From contig NZ_CP107947.1 in NCBI RefSeq assembly GCF_036059255.1, positions 1,612,001 through 1,676,000 of the forward strand: a stretch of DNA of 64,000 bases. Direction: 5' to 3'. Shown one piece after another: positions 32,549 to 41,166 of this stretch. The position numbers were made by a program, and so were the translations under genes. This stretch comes from Micromonospora sp. NBC_00389 (GTDB taxonomy: Bacteria; Actinomycetota; Actinomycetes; Mycobacteriales; Micromonosporaceae). Below the pieces are notes generated by a model that made no database searches, had not been told where the DNA came from, and saw nothing but the letters and a program-made list of their open reading frames with translations. Numbering within the stretch: position 1 is the stretch's first letter; each line of letters opens with the position of its first letter.

Positions 32549-34405
32549 ATGACCCACTACAAGAGCAACCTGCGGGACCTTGAGTTCAACCTGTTCGAGG
32601 TCTTCGGGGCGGACCAGGCGTTCGGCCAGGAGCCGTACTCGGAACTCGACGCCGACACCGCCCGCAGTTTCCTCTCCGAGCTTGACCGCCTCGCCCGGGA
32701 GGACCTGGCCGCCAGCTACACGGACAGCGACCGCAACCCGCCGGTCTTCGACCCGGTCACGCACACCGCGCCGCTGCCGGCGTCGTTCAAGAAGTCCTAC
32801 CAGGCATTCATGGACTCCGAGTTCTGGCGCCTGGACCTGCCGCCGCACCTGGGTGGCACCAACGCGCCGCGCGCCCTCTGGTGGGCCCTCGCCGAGCTGG
32901 TGCTCGGCTCGAACGCCCCCATCTGGATGTACGCCTCCGGCCCGTCCTTCGCGCACGTGCTGGAGGTCGAGGGCACCGAGCAGCAGAAGCGGTGGGCCAA
33001 GCTCTTCATCGACAAGCAGTGGGGCTCCACCATGGTGCTCACCGAGCCGGACGCCGGCTCGGACGTGGGTGCCGGCCGCACCCGTGCCATCCAGCAGCCG
33101 GACGGCACGTGGCACATCGAGGGCGTGAAGCGCTTCATCACCTCGGGCGAGCACGACCTGAGCGACAACATCGTGCACTACGTGCTGGCCCGCCCGGTGG
33201 GCGTGGAGGGCGTCGGTGGCCCTGGCACCAAGGGCCTGTCGCTCTTCGTGGTGCCGAAGTACCACTTCGACGAGAACACCGGCGAGCTGGGTGAGCGCAA
33301 CGGCGTCTACACCACCAACGTCGAGCACAAGATGGGCCTGAAGGTCTCCAACACCTGCGAGTTGACCTTCGGCGAGCACGGCGTACCGGCCAAGGGCTGG
33401 CTGCTGGGCGACAAGCACGACGGCATCCGGCAGATGTTCATGATCATCGAGTATGCCCGGATGTTGGTCGGCACCAAGGCGATCGCCACCCTCTCCACCG
33501 GCTACCTCAACGCCCTGGAGTACGCGAAGAACCGGGTGCAGGGCGCCGACCTGGTCCAGCAGACGGACAAGACCGCGCCGCGGGTCACCATCACCCACCA
33601 CCCGGACGTGCGCCGCTCGCTGCTGCTGCAGAAGTCGTACGCCGAGGGTCTGCGTGCCCTGGTCCTCTACACCGCCACCTGGCAGGACAAGGTCGCCATC
33701 GCTGAGGCGGCCGGTGACGAGAAGGCCACCAAGTTGGCCAAGCGGGTCAACGACCTGCTGCTGCCGCTGGTCAAGGGCGTCGGCTCGGAGCGCGCGTACG
33801 AGATGCTCGGGCACGAGGCCCTGCAGACCTTCGGCGGCTCCGGCTTCCTCCAGGACTACCCGCTGGAGCAGTACGTCCGCGACGCCAAGATCGATACCCT
33901 GTACGAGGGCACCACCGCCATCCAGAGCCTCGACCTGATCTTCCGCAAGATCGTTCGGGACAACGGCAAGGCGCTCATGGCGGTCGCCAGCGAGATCCAG
34001 GAGTTCATCTCCTCCGAGGCGGGCAACGGCCAGCTCAAGGAGGAGCGGCAGGCGCTCGGCAAGGCGCTCGTCGAGGTCCAGAACATCCTCGGCGTCATGA
34101 CCGGCTGGCTCGGCGAGGCGCAGGCTGGCGACACCCGCGCGCTCTACAAGGTCGGGCTGAGCAGCCGGCGCTTCCTGCTGGCCATCGGCGACCTGGTGGT
34201 CGGGTGGCTGCTGCAGAAGCAGGCCGACGTGGCGCTGAAGGCGCTGGCCGGCGAGGTCTCCACCACCGACAAGGCGTTCTACACCGGCAAGGTGGCTGCC
34301 GCCCGGTTCTTCGCCCGTGAGGTGCTGCCGCGCATCGGCGCGGACCGGCGGATCATCGAGGGCGCCGACCTCGACATCATGGACCTCCCGGAAGAGGCCT
34401 TCTGA
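32549..34405 (+). CDS. Acyl-CoA dehydrogenase (FadE-like, 618 aa)
   Basis: Catalyses FAD-dependent alpha,beta-dehydrogenation of acyl-CoA, giving electrons to ETF. The long form (618 aa) has an N-terminal helical domain (from [20 protein letters not shown]), the central beta-domain signature [20 protein letters not shown] and [10 protein letters not shown], and the C-terminal helical domain with [20 protein letters not shown] and [20 protein letters not shown], plus ~120 extra residues of the AcylCoADH_C-like type. ATG 32549 was chosen because the family N-terminus starts there and because a start further upstream would overlap the promoter. The shared palindrome with the EtfD-like gene supports a joint regulon. 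Confidence 0.95.
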   Translation: MTHYKSNLRDLEFNLFEVFGADQAFGQEPYSELDADTARSFLSELDRLAREDLAASYTDSDRNPPVFDPVTHTAPLPASFKKSYQAFMDSEFWRLDLPPHLGGTNAPRALWWALAELVLGSNAPIWMYASGPSFAHVLEVEGTEQQKRWAKLFIDKQWGSTMVLTEPDAGSDVGAGRTRAIQQPDGTWHIEGVKRFITSGEHDLSDNIVHYVLARPVGVEGVGGPGTKGLSLFVVPKYHFDENTGELGERNGVYTTNVEHKMGLKVSNTCELTFGEHGVPAKGWLLGDKHDGIRQMFMIIEYARMLVGTKAIATLSTGYLNALEYAKNRVQGADLVQQTDKTAPRVTITHHPDVRRSLLLQKSYAEGLRALVLYTATWQDKVAIAEAAGDEKATKLAKRVNDLLLPLVKGVGSERAYEMLGHEALQTFGGSGFLQDYPLEQYVRDAKIDTLYEGTTAIQSLDLIFRKIVRDNGKALMAVASEIQEFISSEAGNGQLKEERQALGKALVEVQNILGVMTGWLGEAQAGDTRALYKVGLSSRRFLLAIGDLVVGWLLQKQADVALKALAGEVSTTDKAFYTGKVAAARFFAREVLPRIGADRRIIEGADLDIMDLPEEAF

Positions 34406-34459
34406 CCGTGCCACGGCACGACTGAAGGTTCCGGGTCGCACCACCCGGCACCGACACCA

Positions 34460-34491
34460 ACGGCCGGCGGGGCAATTGTCCCGCCGGCCGT
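34460..34491 (+). terminator. Terminator after the acyl-CoA dehydrogenase gene
   Basis: A perfect 12-bp stem, ACGGCCGGCGGG with its complement, loop GCAATTGT. Confidence 0.8.
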
Positions 34492-34721
34492 CGGCATGTC
34501 CGGGTCGGGCCCGTCCGTGGGAACCACTCCGGAGCCGTCTGCGCTTCCGTGCCGTGGTCCCGTCCCGTCCCGGTGGCAGCGGCGAATGCCGGGGTCGCCG
34601 GAGGGCCGTCCGTCCCGTATTCGGCGCGCCCCGGTCGGGTAGGTGGCCGGCGTGGCGGGTAATCGTCGCGTGTCCACGACAGAGAACGCCCAGAGCCACC
34701 GCACGGGGGAGTGCAGCGCAC

Positions 34722-34991
34722 ATGGGTGTAGGAAGCGGCATCTTTCTCATCGCGATCGGCGCCATCCTGACGTTCGCGATAAGAGCCAACGTCTGGTGGA
34801 TAGACCTGCGGGCGGTCGGCTGGGTGTTCATCCTGGCCGGGCTGGCCGTGCTGCTGACCACGCTCTGGTTCTGGCAGGACCGGCGCAAGCGGGCCCGGAC
34901 CCTCATCGTGGAGGAGAACAGGCTCTCGCATCCGACGGCGATGATGCCGCCGCCGCCCGACCCGCCGCCGCCGACCGCACCACCGTCCTGA
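34722..34991 (+). CDS. DUF6458-type small membrane protein (89 aa)
   Basis: Two spans: ~5-22 (GIFLIAIGAILTFAIRA) and ~31-50 (VGWVFILAGLAVLLTTLW), then an Arg-rich turn and a Pro-rich tail. MGVGSGIFLIAIGAIL is the family's characteristic start. No function is known. A paralogue of the same size lies at 35686, on the other side of the SixA gene. Confidence 0.85.
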   Translation: MGVGSGIFLIAIGAILTFAIRANVWWIDLRAVGWVFILAGLAVLLTTLWFWQDRRKRARTLIVEENRLSHPTAMMPPPPDPPPPTAPPS

Positions 34992-34999
34992 GCCACGTA

Positions 35000-35040
35000 C
35001 GACTGAGCCACCCGCCGACCATCGACGGGTGGCTCAGTCG
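35000..35040. terminator. Bidirectional terminator
   Basis: A perfect 15-bp stem, CGACTGAGCCACCCG with its complement, between the convergent DUF6458 and SixA genes. It overlaps the last codons of the SixA gene. Confidence 0.8.
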
Positions 35041-35573
35041 CGTGCGGTGTGACGAGCGGTGATCGGTGCCCCTGCCCGGTCCAGCTCCGCCCAGCCGAGC
35101 GTGGTGCGGTGCACCGCCAGCTCGGCGGTGCGCAACCCCTCCCCGTCCGTCCCGTCCGGGTCGAGGAGCGCGGAGAGCAGCGAGATGCCCGGATTGTGGG
35201 CGATCAGCAGCACCGTCCGGGCCGCCGGGTCGACGGTGCGGACCAGCGCCAACAACTCCTCGGGGTGGGCGTCGTACGCGCCCGGCTCGTAGTGGACGGT
35301 CGGGCGGGGACCGGCCGGCCCGCCCTCCGGCGGTGAACCGGTCATCCCCATCGCCACCCCGTGCCAGGTCTGCCGCGTACGTCGGACCGTCGAGCAGATC
35401 ACCACGTCGGGCAGTAACCCGTGGTGAGCCAGCCAGGCGCCGGCCGCCGCCGCGTCCGCGCTCCCCCGTGCGGTGAGCGGCCGCACGGCGTCGTCCGTAC
35501 TGTCGCTGCCCTGCTCGGCTTTCGCGTGCCGGAGCAGCACCAGTGTCCGTGTCTCGGCTGGGGTGTCCGTCAT
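35034..35573 (-). CDS. SixA-like histidine phosphatase
   Basis: A 179-aa histidine phosphatase. The RHG motif occurs as LVLLRHAKAEQGS (catalytic His ~16), ICSTVRRTRQTW provides the phosphate-binding Arg residues, and LLIAHNPGISLLS the second catalytic His. E. coli SixA dephosphorylates phosphohistidine in HPt or PTS proteins; for actinobacterial proteins the substrate has not been determined. It lies alone between two DUF6458 genes of the opposite direction. Confidence 0.9.
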   Translation of the reverse strand: MTDTPAETRTLVLLRHAKAEQGSDSTDDAVRPLTARGSADAAAAGAWLAHHGLLPDVVICSTVRRTRQTWHGVAMGMTGSPPEGGPAGPRPTVHYEPGAYDAHPEELLALVRTVDPAARTVLLIAHNPGISLLSALLDPDGTDGEGLRTAELAVHRTTLGWAELDRAGAPITARHTARD

Positions 35574-35685
35574 GCCCTCAGCTTGCCCGATTGGCGATCT
35601 CCGTGCCGGGGTAAGTCGATGGGTGCCGCACCCCTACCGACGGCGGCGGCGGGCCGTACGCCAGGTTAGAGCCGAGGAGCGAGAC

Positions 35686-35973
35686 ATGGGCATTGGTGGC
35701 AGCATCTTTCTGATCGCGCTGGGCGCGATCTTCGCATTCGCAGTGGAGGCAGACCTGGGCTGGCTGAACCTGGCCGTGGTCGGCTGGGTGCTGATGCTGG
35801 CCGGTGTCGCCGGCCTGCTCGCCACCGTCTACTTCTGGAACAGCCGCCGCCGCACGGTGGTCGCCGCACCGGTCCGTGGGGACCGCGTCGCGGCCGACCG
35901 GGTGGTGCCGATCCAGGATGACCAGGTCATGCGGGAGTACCGCGAGGTGCGCCGGCCGGGCCGTCCGATCTGA
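35686..35973 (+). CDS. DUF6458-type small membrane protein (95 aa)
   Basis: A paralogue of the protein at 34722: MGIGGSIFLIALGAIFAFAV, second span ~30-50 (VGWVLMLAGVAGLLATVYFW), then a basic segment and a Val/Arg-rich tail (VREYREVRRPGRPI-like end). GAGGAG lies 7 nt before the ATG. No function is known. Confidence 0.85.
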   Translation: MGIGGSIFLIALGAIFAFAVEADLGWLNLAVVGWVLMLAGVAGLLATVYFWNSRRRTVVAAPVRGDRVAADRVVPIQDDQVMREYREVRRPGRPI

Positions 35974-35989
35974 GTCCCGCACGCACACT

Positions 35990-36019
35990 CCGGGGTCCCG
36001 CAGCGTCGCGGGGCCCCGG
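35990..36019 (+). terminator. Terminator between DUF6458 and hemolysin III genes
   Basis: CCGGGGTCCCGC pairs with GCGGGGCCCCGG (one G-T wobble) around AGCGTC. Confidence 0.75.
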
Positions 36020-36080
36020 CTCGCATGTGCCAGGTCCCGGCTCGCGCCGTGGTCGGGCTCGCGCCGTGGTCGCCGTGCGG

Positions 36081-36758
36081 TCAGGCGAACAGTGCGAAGT
36101 AGATCGCGATGTGGTGGCAGAGCGCGGCCAGCAGGGTGCAGGCGTGGAAGAACTCGTGGTGACCGAAGACGGTCGGCCACGGGTTGGGCCGGCGGAGCGC
36201 GTAGAAGACCGCGCCCACGCTGTAGATCGCGCCACCGACGATCAGCAGCACCAGGGCCGCGACGCCGCCACTGTGCAGGATCTCCGGCAGCATGGCCACC
36301 GCCACCCAGCCGAGCGCCAGGTAGAGCGGTGCGGAGACCCAGCGCGGCGCGTGCGGCCACACCAACTTGAGCGCCACGCCGGCCAGTGCGCCACCCCAGA
36401 CCAGGGCCAGCATCAGGGTGGCCTGTCCCGGCGCGAGCAGCTGTACGCACAACGGCGTGTACGTGCCGGCGATGAACACGAAGATCATCGAGTGGTCCAT
36501 CCGGCGCATCACCTGGTAGCCGCGCTCCGACCACACCCGACGGTGGTACAGCGCGCTGGTGCCGAAGAGCCCGCAGACGGTCAGGCTGTAGATGACGCAG
36601 CTCACCAGGGGTGCCCACCCCGGGCGGGTGGCGGCGATCGAGCAGAGCACGATGCCGCTGGCCAGGGCGACGAAGAAGGCGTACGTGTGCAGCCAGCCGC
36701 GCATCCTGGGCTTACCGATGTCGACCGGCTTCAGTCGGAGCGGAGCGGAGGTGGTCAC
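36081..36758 (-). CDS. Hemolysin III / PAQR-like membrane protein
   Basis: A 225-aa, seven-span protein of the HlyIII/YqfA family. Conserved features are FGTSALYHRRVW, RMDHSMIFVFIAGTYTP (Asp/His metal site) and GHHEFFHACTLLAALCHH near the end. The family shares the PAQR receptor fold with a zinc-dependent hydrolase-like site; ceramidase-type activity is known for eukaryotic relatives, while the bacterial role is unclear. GTG start. It diverges from the pxpBCA operon across 107 bp. Confidence 0.92.
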   Translation of the reverse strand: MTTSAPLRLKPVDIGKPRMRGWLHTYAFFVALASGIVLCSIAATRPGWAPLVSCVIYSLTVCGLFGTSALYHRRVWSERGYQVMRRMDHSMIFVFIAGTYTPLCVQLLAPGQATLMLALVWGGALAGVALKLVWPHAPRWVSAPLYLALGWVAVAMLPEILHSGGVAALVLLIVGGAIYSVGAVFYALRRPNPWPTVFGHHEFFHACTLLAALCHHIAIYFALFA

Positions 36759-36865
36759 GTCTCCAGGTTACGGCACCGTAGGTTACTTTCAAGTAGTCGG
36801 CCTGGTGACGCCAGGCACCGTCGCCGTGAACACCTCGCCGGTACGACATCGGCGAGGATGAGCGG

Positions 36866-37561
36866 ATGCGGATCCGACCCGTCGGGGCGCACGCCCTGCT
36901 GCTCGACTGCACCGCCTCCACCGGCGCGCCCGAGGCTGCCCTGGTCGAGGCGTGGCGAGCCGAGCTGTGGCGGCGTCGCGAGCAGGGCGAACTGATCGCC
37001 ATCGAGATCGTGCCGGCGGCCAGCACCATCCTGCTCGACGGCGTACCCGATCCGGCCGCAACGGCCGAGTTGCTCTCCCTCTGGGCGCCGACGGTCTTGA
37101 CGGCCGCCGCCGCCAGCGACCGCGCCTGTGCCGGCAGTGGCGCTCGCGACGGCTGCGGCGACGTGGGCCGGGCGGGCGACGGTGGAGAGGTGGTCGTCCC
37201 GGTCGACTTCGACGGGCCGGACCTGCCGGCGGTCGCCGAGCACTGGGGGGTCGACGTGCCGGCCGTGCTGCGGCGGCTGACCGGCACCCCGTTCCGGGTC
37301 GCCTTCTGCGGCTTCGCCCCCGGCTTCCCGTACCTGACCGGGCTGCCCGCCGAACTGGCGCTGCCCCGACTGGCCACCCCCCGCGCCCGGGTGCCGGCCG
37401 GCTCGGTCGCCCTGGCCGGCCCGTACGCCGGCATCTATCCGGGCGCGTCCCCGGGCGGCTGGCTGCTGGTCGGCCGGACCGACCTGGTTCTTTTCGACGT
37501 GCACGCCGACCCGCCGGCCCTGCTCGGCCCGGGGACCCCGGTCCGGTTGGCGGCGGCGTGA
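36866..37561 (+). CDS. pxpB: 5-oxoprolinase subunit PxpB (KipI-like)
   Basis: PxpB, PxpC and PxpA form the ATP-dependent bacterial 5-oxoprolinase that converts pyroglutamate to glutamate. This 231-aa subunit has the family C-terminal domain: GTPFRVAFCGFAPGFPYLTG, LPRLATPRARVPAGSVALAG and GIYPGASPGGWLLVGRT. A Gly/Asp-rich insertion (~85-112) is unusual and may be a flexible loop. The stop overlaps the pxpC GTG start by 4 bp, implying translational coupling. Confidence 0.95.
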   Translation: MRIRPVGAHALLLDCTASTGAPEAALVEAWRAELWRRREQGELIAIEIVPAASTILLDGVPDPAATAELLSLWAPTVLTAAAASDRACAGSGARDGCGDVGRAGDGGEVVVPVDFDGPDLPAVAEHWGVDVPAVLRRLTGTPFRVAFCGFAPGFPYLTGLPAELALPRLATPRARVPAGSVALAGPYAGIYPGASPGGWLLVGRTDLVLFDVHADPPALLGPGTPVRLAAA

Positions 37562-38421
37562 CCCGGCCCGCCGAGATCGAGGTGCTCCGCGCCGGCCCGC
37601 TCACCACCGTGCAGGACCTGGGCCGGCCCGGCTGGGCGCACCTGGGCGTACCCCGGTCCGGCGCCCTCGACCCGGCCGCCCTGCGGCTGGCCAACCGGCT
37701 GGTCGGCAACCCGGAGCGTGCCGCCGGCCTGGAGATCACCCTGACCGGCTGCGTGCTGCGGCTCACCCGGGCCACCACGGTGGCGGTCACCGGCGCCGAG
37801 GTGCCGGTCCGGGCCGGCGACCGACCCGGCGACGCTGGACGCCCGCTCACCGTGCCGGCGGGCACGGTGCTGCGGATCGGCCCGGCCAGCCGGGGCGTAC
37901 GGAGTTGGCTGGCCGTGGCGGGCGGGATCGACGTGCCGCCGGTGCTCGGCAGCCGGGCCACCGACACCCTCTCCGGGCTCGGCCCGCCCCCGCTGCGTGA
38001 CGGCGACCGGCTGCCGCTCGGCGAACCGCTCGGCGAACCCGCGCCGGTGGACCTGACCGTCAGCACCGCACCCCCGCCGGAGGTGCACCTGACGCTGCGC
38101 CCCGGCCCCCGCGACGACTGGTTCACTCCGACCGCGCTCGACCGGCTGCTCGGCACCGCGTACACCGTCAGCCCCGTGAGCAACCGGGTCGGCGCGCGGC
38201 TCGCCGGCGCGCCGCTGCCCCGCGCGGTCGCCGGCGAGTTGCCCAGCGAGGGCATCGTGCTCGGCGCGGTGCAGGTGCCGGCGGACGGACAACCCCTGAT
38301 CTTCCTCGCCGACCACCCGACCACCGGCGGATACCCGGTTATCGGGGTGGTCGCCGACGTGACCCCGCTCGCGCAGGCCCGGCCAGGTACTACCGTCAGA
38401 TTCCATGGACCTCAACGCTGA
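37558..38421 (+). CDS. pxpC: 5-oxoprolinase subunit PxpC (KipA-like)
   Basis: A 287-aa protein of the biotin-dependent-carboxyltransferase-like family: EVLRAGPLTTVQDLGRPGW at the start, GVPRSGALDPAALRLANRLVGN, SWLAVAGGIDVPPVLGSRATD and GIVLGAVQVPADGQPLIFLA. It acts with PxpB, probably in ATP-driven activation of 5-oxoproline. The start GTG overlaps pxpB by 4 bp; the end overlaps pxpA by 17 bp. Confidence 0.95.
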   Translation: MTRPAEIEVLRAGPLTTVQDLGRPGWAHLGVPRSGALDPAALRLANRLVGNPERAAGLEITLTGCVLRLTRATTVAVTGAEVPVRAGDRPGDAGRPLTVPAGTVLRIGPASRGVRSWLAVAGGIDVPPVLGSRATDTLSGLGPPPLRDGDRLPLGEPLGEPAPVDLTVSTAPPPEVHLTLRPGPRDDWFTPTALDRLLGTAYTVSPVSNRVGARLAGAPLPRAVAGELPSEGIVLGAVQVPADGQPLIFLADHPTTGGYPVIGVVADVTPLAQARPGTTVRFHGPQR

Positions 38422-39154
38422 CCTGGGCGAGGGATTCGGCATCTGGCGGCTCGGTGACGACGAGGCGCTGCTGGACCTGGTCACCTCCGCCAACGTCGCC
38501 TGCGGCTTCCACGCCGGCGACCCGTCCACCATGCGGCGGGTCTGCGAGGGCGCGGCGCGGCGCGGGGTCGCGGTGGGCGCGCAGGTCGGCTACCGGGACC
38601 TGGCCGGCTTCGGCCGGCGGCGCATCGCGTACGACTTCGCCGAGCTGCGCGACGAGATTACCTACCAACTGGGCGCGCTCGACGCGTTCTGCCGGCTGTT
38701 CGGCACAGGGGTCCGCTACCTCAAGCCGCACGGGGCGCTCTACAACGTGGCCAGCACCGACGAGGCGCAGGCGGCGGCGGTGGTCGCCGCGGTCACCGGC
38801 CACGACCCCGAGATGCCCGTGCTCTGCCTGCCCGGCTCGGTGCTCGCCCAGCTCGCCGTCGGTGCGGGCCTGCCGGTCGTCGCCGAGGGCTTCGCCGACC
38901 GCGGCTACCTGCCCAACGGGGCACTGGTGCCGCGCGGCACACCCGGCGCGCTGATCACCGACGCGGAACAGGTGGCCAACCGGGCGGAACGGATGGCCAC
39001 CGAACGGACCGTGGTGGCGGTGGACGGCACCGTCATCCCCTGCCCGGTGGACTCGATCTGCGTGCACGGGGACACCCCCGGCGCGGTCTCCGCCACCGAA
39101 CTGGTCCGCGCCACGCTGATCGACGCCGGCATCCCACTCGCCCCGTTCGCGTGA
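38405..39154 (+). CDS. pxpA: 5-oxoprolinase subunit PxpA (LamB/YcsF family)
   Basis: A 249-aa member of the LamB/YcsF family, starting MDLNADLGEGFGIW, with SANVACGFHAGDPSTM, VRYLKPHGALYN, EGFADRGYLPNGALVPRG and CVHGDTPGA. Conserved His and Asp residues may form a deacetylase-like metal site. The ATG lies within the pxpC reading frame (17-bp overlap). Gene order B-C-A and tight overlaps show one operon, ended by a strong terminator. Confidence 0.96.
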   Translation: MDLNADLGEGFGIWRLGDDEALLDLVTSANVACGFHAGDPSTMRRVCEGAARRGVAVGAQVGYRDLAGFGRRRIAYDFAELRDEITYQLGALDAFCRLFGTGVRYLKPHGALYNVASTDEAQAAAVVAAVTGHDPEMPVLCLPGSVLAQLAVGAGLPVVAEGFADRGYLPNGALVPRGTPGALITDAEQVANRAERMATERTVVAVDGTVIPCPVDSICVHGDTPGAVSATELVRATLIDAGIPLAPFA

Positions 39155-39160
39155 AACGAA

Positions 39161-39199
39161 GGGCCCCTTGGACAACGGATTCCGTCGTCCAAGGGGCCC
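39161..39199. terminator. Bidirectional terminator after pxpA
   Basis: A perfect 13-bp stem, GGGCCCCTTGGAC with its complement, between convergent genes. Confidence 0.85.
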
Positions 39200-39209
39200 T
39201 GCCCAACAG

Positions 39210-41042
39210 CTAGGCGTCCAGGCCGCGCAACACGAGCGGGAGCCGGGCCGCCCCGCCGTCGACCACTCGGACCGGGACGCCCCAGTCCTGCCGGGTCAGA
39301 TGGCAGGCGGCGTGCTCGACATCCGCGTCACAGGTCGCCGCCTGGGCGGTCACCTGGAGCACCCCGCCGGTGACCTCGCCGTTGAGCACCAACCGGCGGG
39401 ACAGCTCGGTGCCCGTGCCGGCGCCCTCCACCAGCAGCTCCGGCGGGGACGCGGAGACCACCAGCCGGGTCGACGGCCCGTACGTCTCGTCCAGCTTCTG
39501 CCCGGGCGCGGGGGTGAAGACGATGTCCAGGGTGACCTCGCCCGCCGCGATGTCGGTCGGCTTCCGCTCGGTGCGGTGCCGGGGGCCGTCCACCGTGCTG
39601 GCGCCCGCCGCCGACAGCGCACCCGGGGCGAGCCGGGTCAGCCGGTGCGCGGCGGACTCCACCACCAGCACCTCGCCGGCGGGGGTGAGCACGAGATCGC
39701 TCGGCTCGGCCAGCCCGTCGGCGACCGTGGACACCTGGCCGGTGGCTGGATCGAAGCGGCGGACCGCACCGTTGTAGGTGTCCGCGATCAGCACCGAGCC
39801 GTCCGGCAGCGCACACACGCCCAGCGGGTGCTGGAGCAGCGCCGACTCCGCCGGCCCGTCCACGTGCCCGAAGTCGAACAGGCCCTGCCCGACGGCGGTG
39901 CCGAGCTCCCCGTTCTCGACGTACCGGACGGCGCTGGTCTCGCTGTCGGCGATCCAGAGCCGGGCGCCGTCGGCGGAGACGGAGAGCCCCGACGGCTGTG
40001 CCATCCACGCCTCGGCCAGCGGGCCGTCGCGCAGCGCCTCGACCGTGGTGCCGGCGTACATGCCAGCGGTCCGCTTGATCGGATCGAACCACCAGAGCTG
40101 GTGGATGCCAGCCATCGCGATGATCAGCTTGTCGTCGTACCAGGCCAGGTCCCACGGGGACGAGAGGTCCACGGCGAGCGCGTCGTGCGGGTGGTCGTCG
40201 ACCGTGGCCCGCCACTGCCGGCCGCTACCGGCGACGGTGACCACCTCGCCCGACGCCAGGCGTACGCCGCGCAGCAGGTGGTTGACCGTGTCGGCGACCA
40301 CCAGGTCGTAGCCGGCCACCTCGGCGACCTGCGTGGGCAGCAGGCAGAGGCCCTGCGGCTCGGAGAAGGTCGCCGCGCCGGCCGGCCCGTCGGCCCGGCC
40401 CCGCTCGCCCGAGCCGATCCGGCGCACCGGTGTCTCACCGTCGGGGGCCACCTCGACCAGGGAGTGCCGGGCCGAGTCGGAGACCAGCAGGTTGCCGTCC
40501 GGCAGCAGCACCGCCTTGCCCGGGAAGCGCAGCGTGGTCTCCGGCGCGGGTGGCGGGACGTACGGGCCGTCGCCCCGGTGCAGGGTGCCCTTGGCCTCGT
40601 GGGTGGCGATCAGCTCGTCGATCAGCCGGGCCAGCCCCTCGGCGTGCCCCTCGCCGGCCATGGTGGCCACCACGTACCCCTCGGGGTCGATCACCGACAG
40701 GGTCGGCCAGGCCCGGGCCGCGTACTGCTGCCACATGTCCAGCTCGGGATCGTCGAGTACGGGGTGGTGCACCCCGTACCGCTCCACGGCGGCGGCCAAC
40801 GCGTCGGCGTCCTTCTCGTGCTCGAACTTCGGCGAGTGCACGCCGATCACGACGAGCACGTCGCCGTACTTCTCCTCCAGCGGGCGCAACTCGTCGAGCA
40901 CGTGCAGGCAGTTGATGCAGCAGAAGGTCCAAAAATCCGCCAGGACGATCTTGCCGCGCAGGTCGGCGAGCTTGAGATCGCGTCCACCGGTGTTCAGCCA
41001 GCCCCGACCGCGCAGCTCGGGGGCCCGTACTCGTGCGCTCAT
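39210..41042 (-). CDS. NHL-repeat thioredoxin-fold protein
   Basis: A 610-aa protein with an N-terminal TlpA-type thioredoxin domain (~1-150; active site FWTFCCINCLH with CCINC in place of CxxC), a central NHL beta-propeller (~165-480; repeats such as PGKAVLLPDGNLLVSDS, LLIADTYNGAVRRFD and LVVESAAHRLTRL) and a C-terminal beta domain (~490-610). The NHLRC2 family has this layout; its role is not known in bacteria. No signal peptide is seen, so it is probably cytoplasmic. ATG 41042 fits the family start (MSARVRAPEL); an ATG seven codons upstream is possible. Confidence 0.9.
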   Translation of the reverse strand: MSARVRAPELRGRGWLNTGGRDLKLADLRGKIVLADFWTFCCINCLHVLDELRPLEEKYGDVLVVIGVHSPKFEHEKDADALAAAVERYGVHHPVLDDPELDMWQQYAARAWPTLSVIDPEGYVVATMAGEGHAEGLARLIDELIATHEAKGTLHRGDGPYVPPPAPETTLRFPGKAVLLPDGNLLVSDSARHSLVEVAPDGETPVRRIGSGERGRADGPAGAATFSEPQGLCLLPTQVAEVAGYDLVVADTVNHLLRGVRLASGEVVTVAGSGRQWRATVDDHPHDALAVDLSSPWDLAWYDDKLIIAMAGIHQLWWFDPIKRTAGMYAGTTVEALRDGPLAEAWMAQPSGLSVSADGARLWIADSETSAVRYVENGELGTAVGQGLFDFGHVDGPAESALLQHPLGVCALPDGSVLIADTYNGAVRRFDPATGQVSTVADGLAEPSDLVLTPAGEVLVVESAAHRLTRLAPGALSAAGASTVDGPRHRTERKPTDIAAGEVTLDIVFTPAPGQKLDETYGPSTRLVVSASPPELLVEGAGTGTELSRRLVLNGEVTGGVLQVTAQAATCDADVEHAACHLTRQDWGVPVRVVDGGAARLPLVLRGLDA

Positions 41043-41123
41043 GACCCCATCGTGCCTGACCATCGGCTCACGGTCGGCCAGAGGGGGCGAGCCGCCGAGA
41101 TCCAGGCCACCCCCGCGAACGAC

Positions 41124-41159
41124 GACGGCAGGGCCACGGATTCCCGTGGCCCTGCCGTC
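41124..41159. terminator. Strong hairpin between the NHL and LppU-like genes
   Basis: A perfect 16-bp stem starting GACGGCAGGGCCACGG, loop ATTC, just after the stop of the leftward gene at 41167. Confidence 0.85.
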
Positions 41160-41166
41160 GGTCGAT

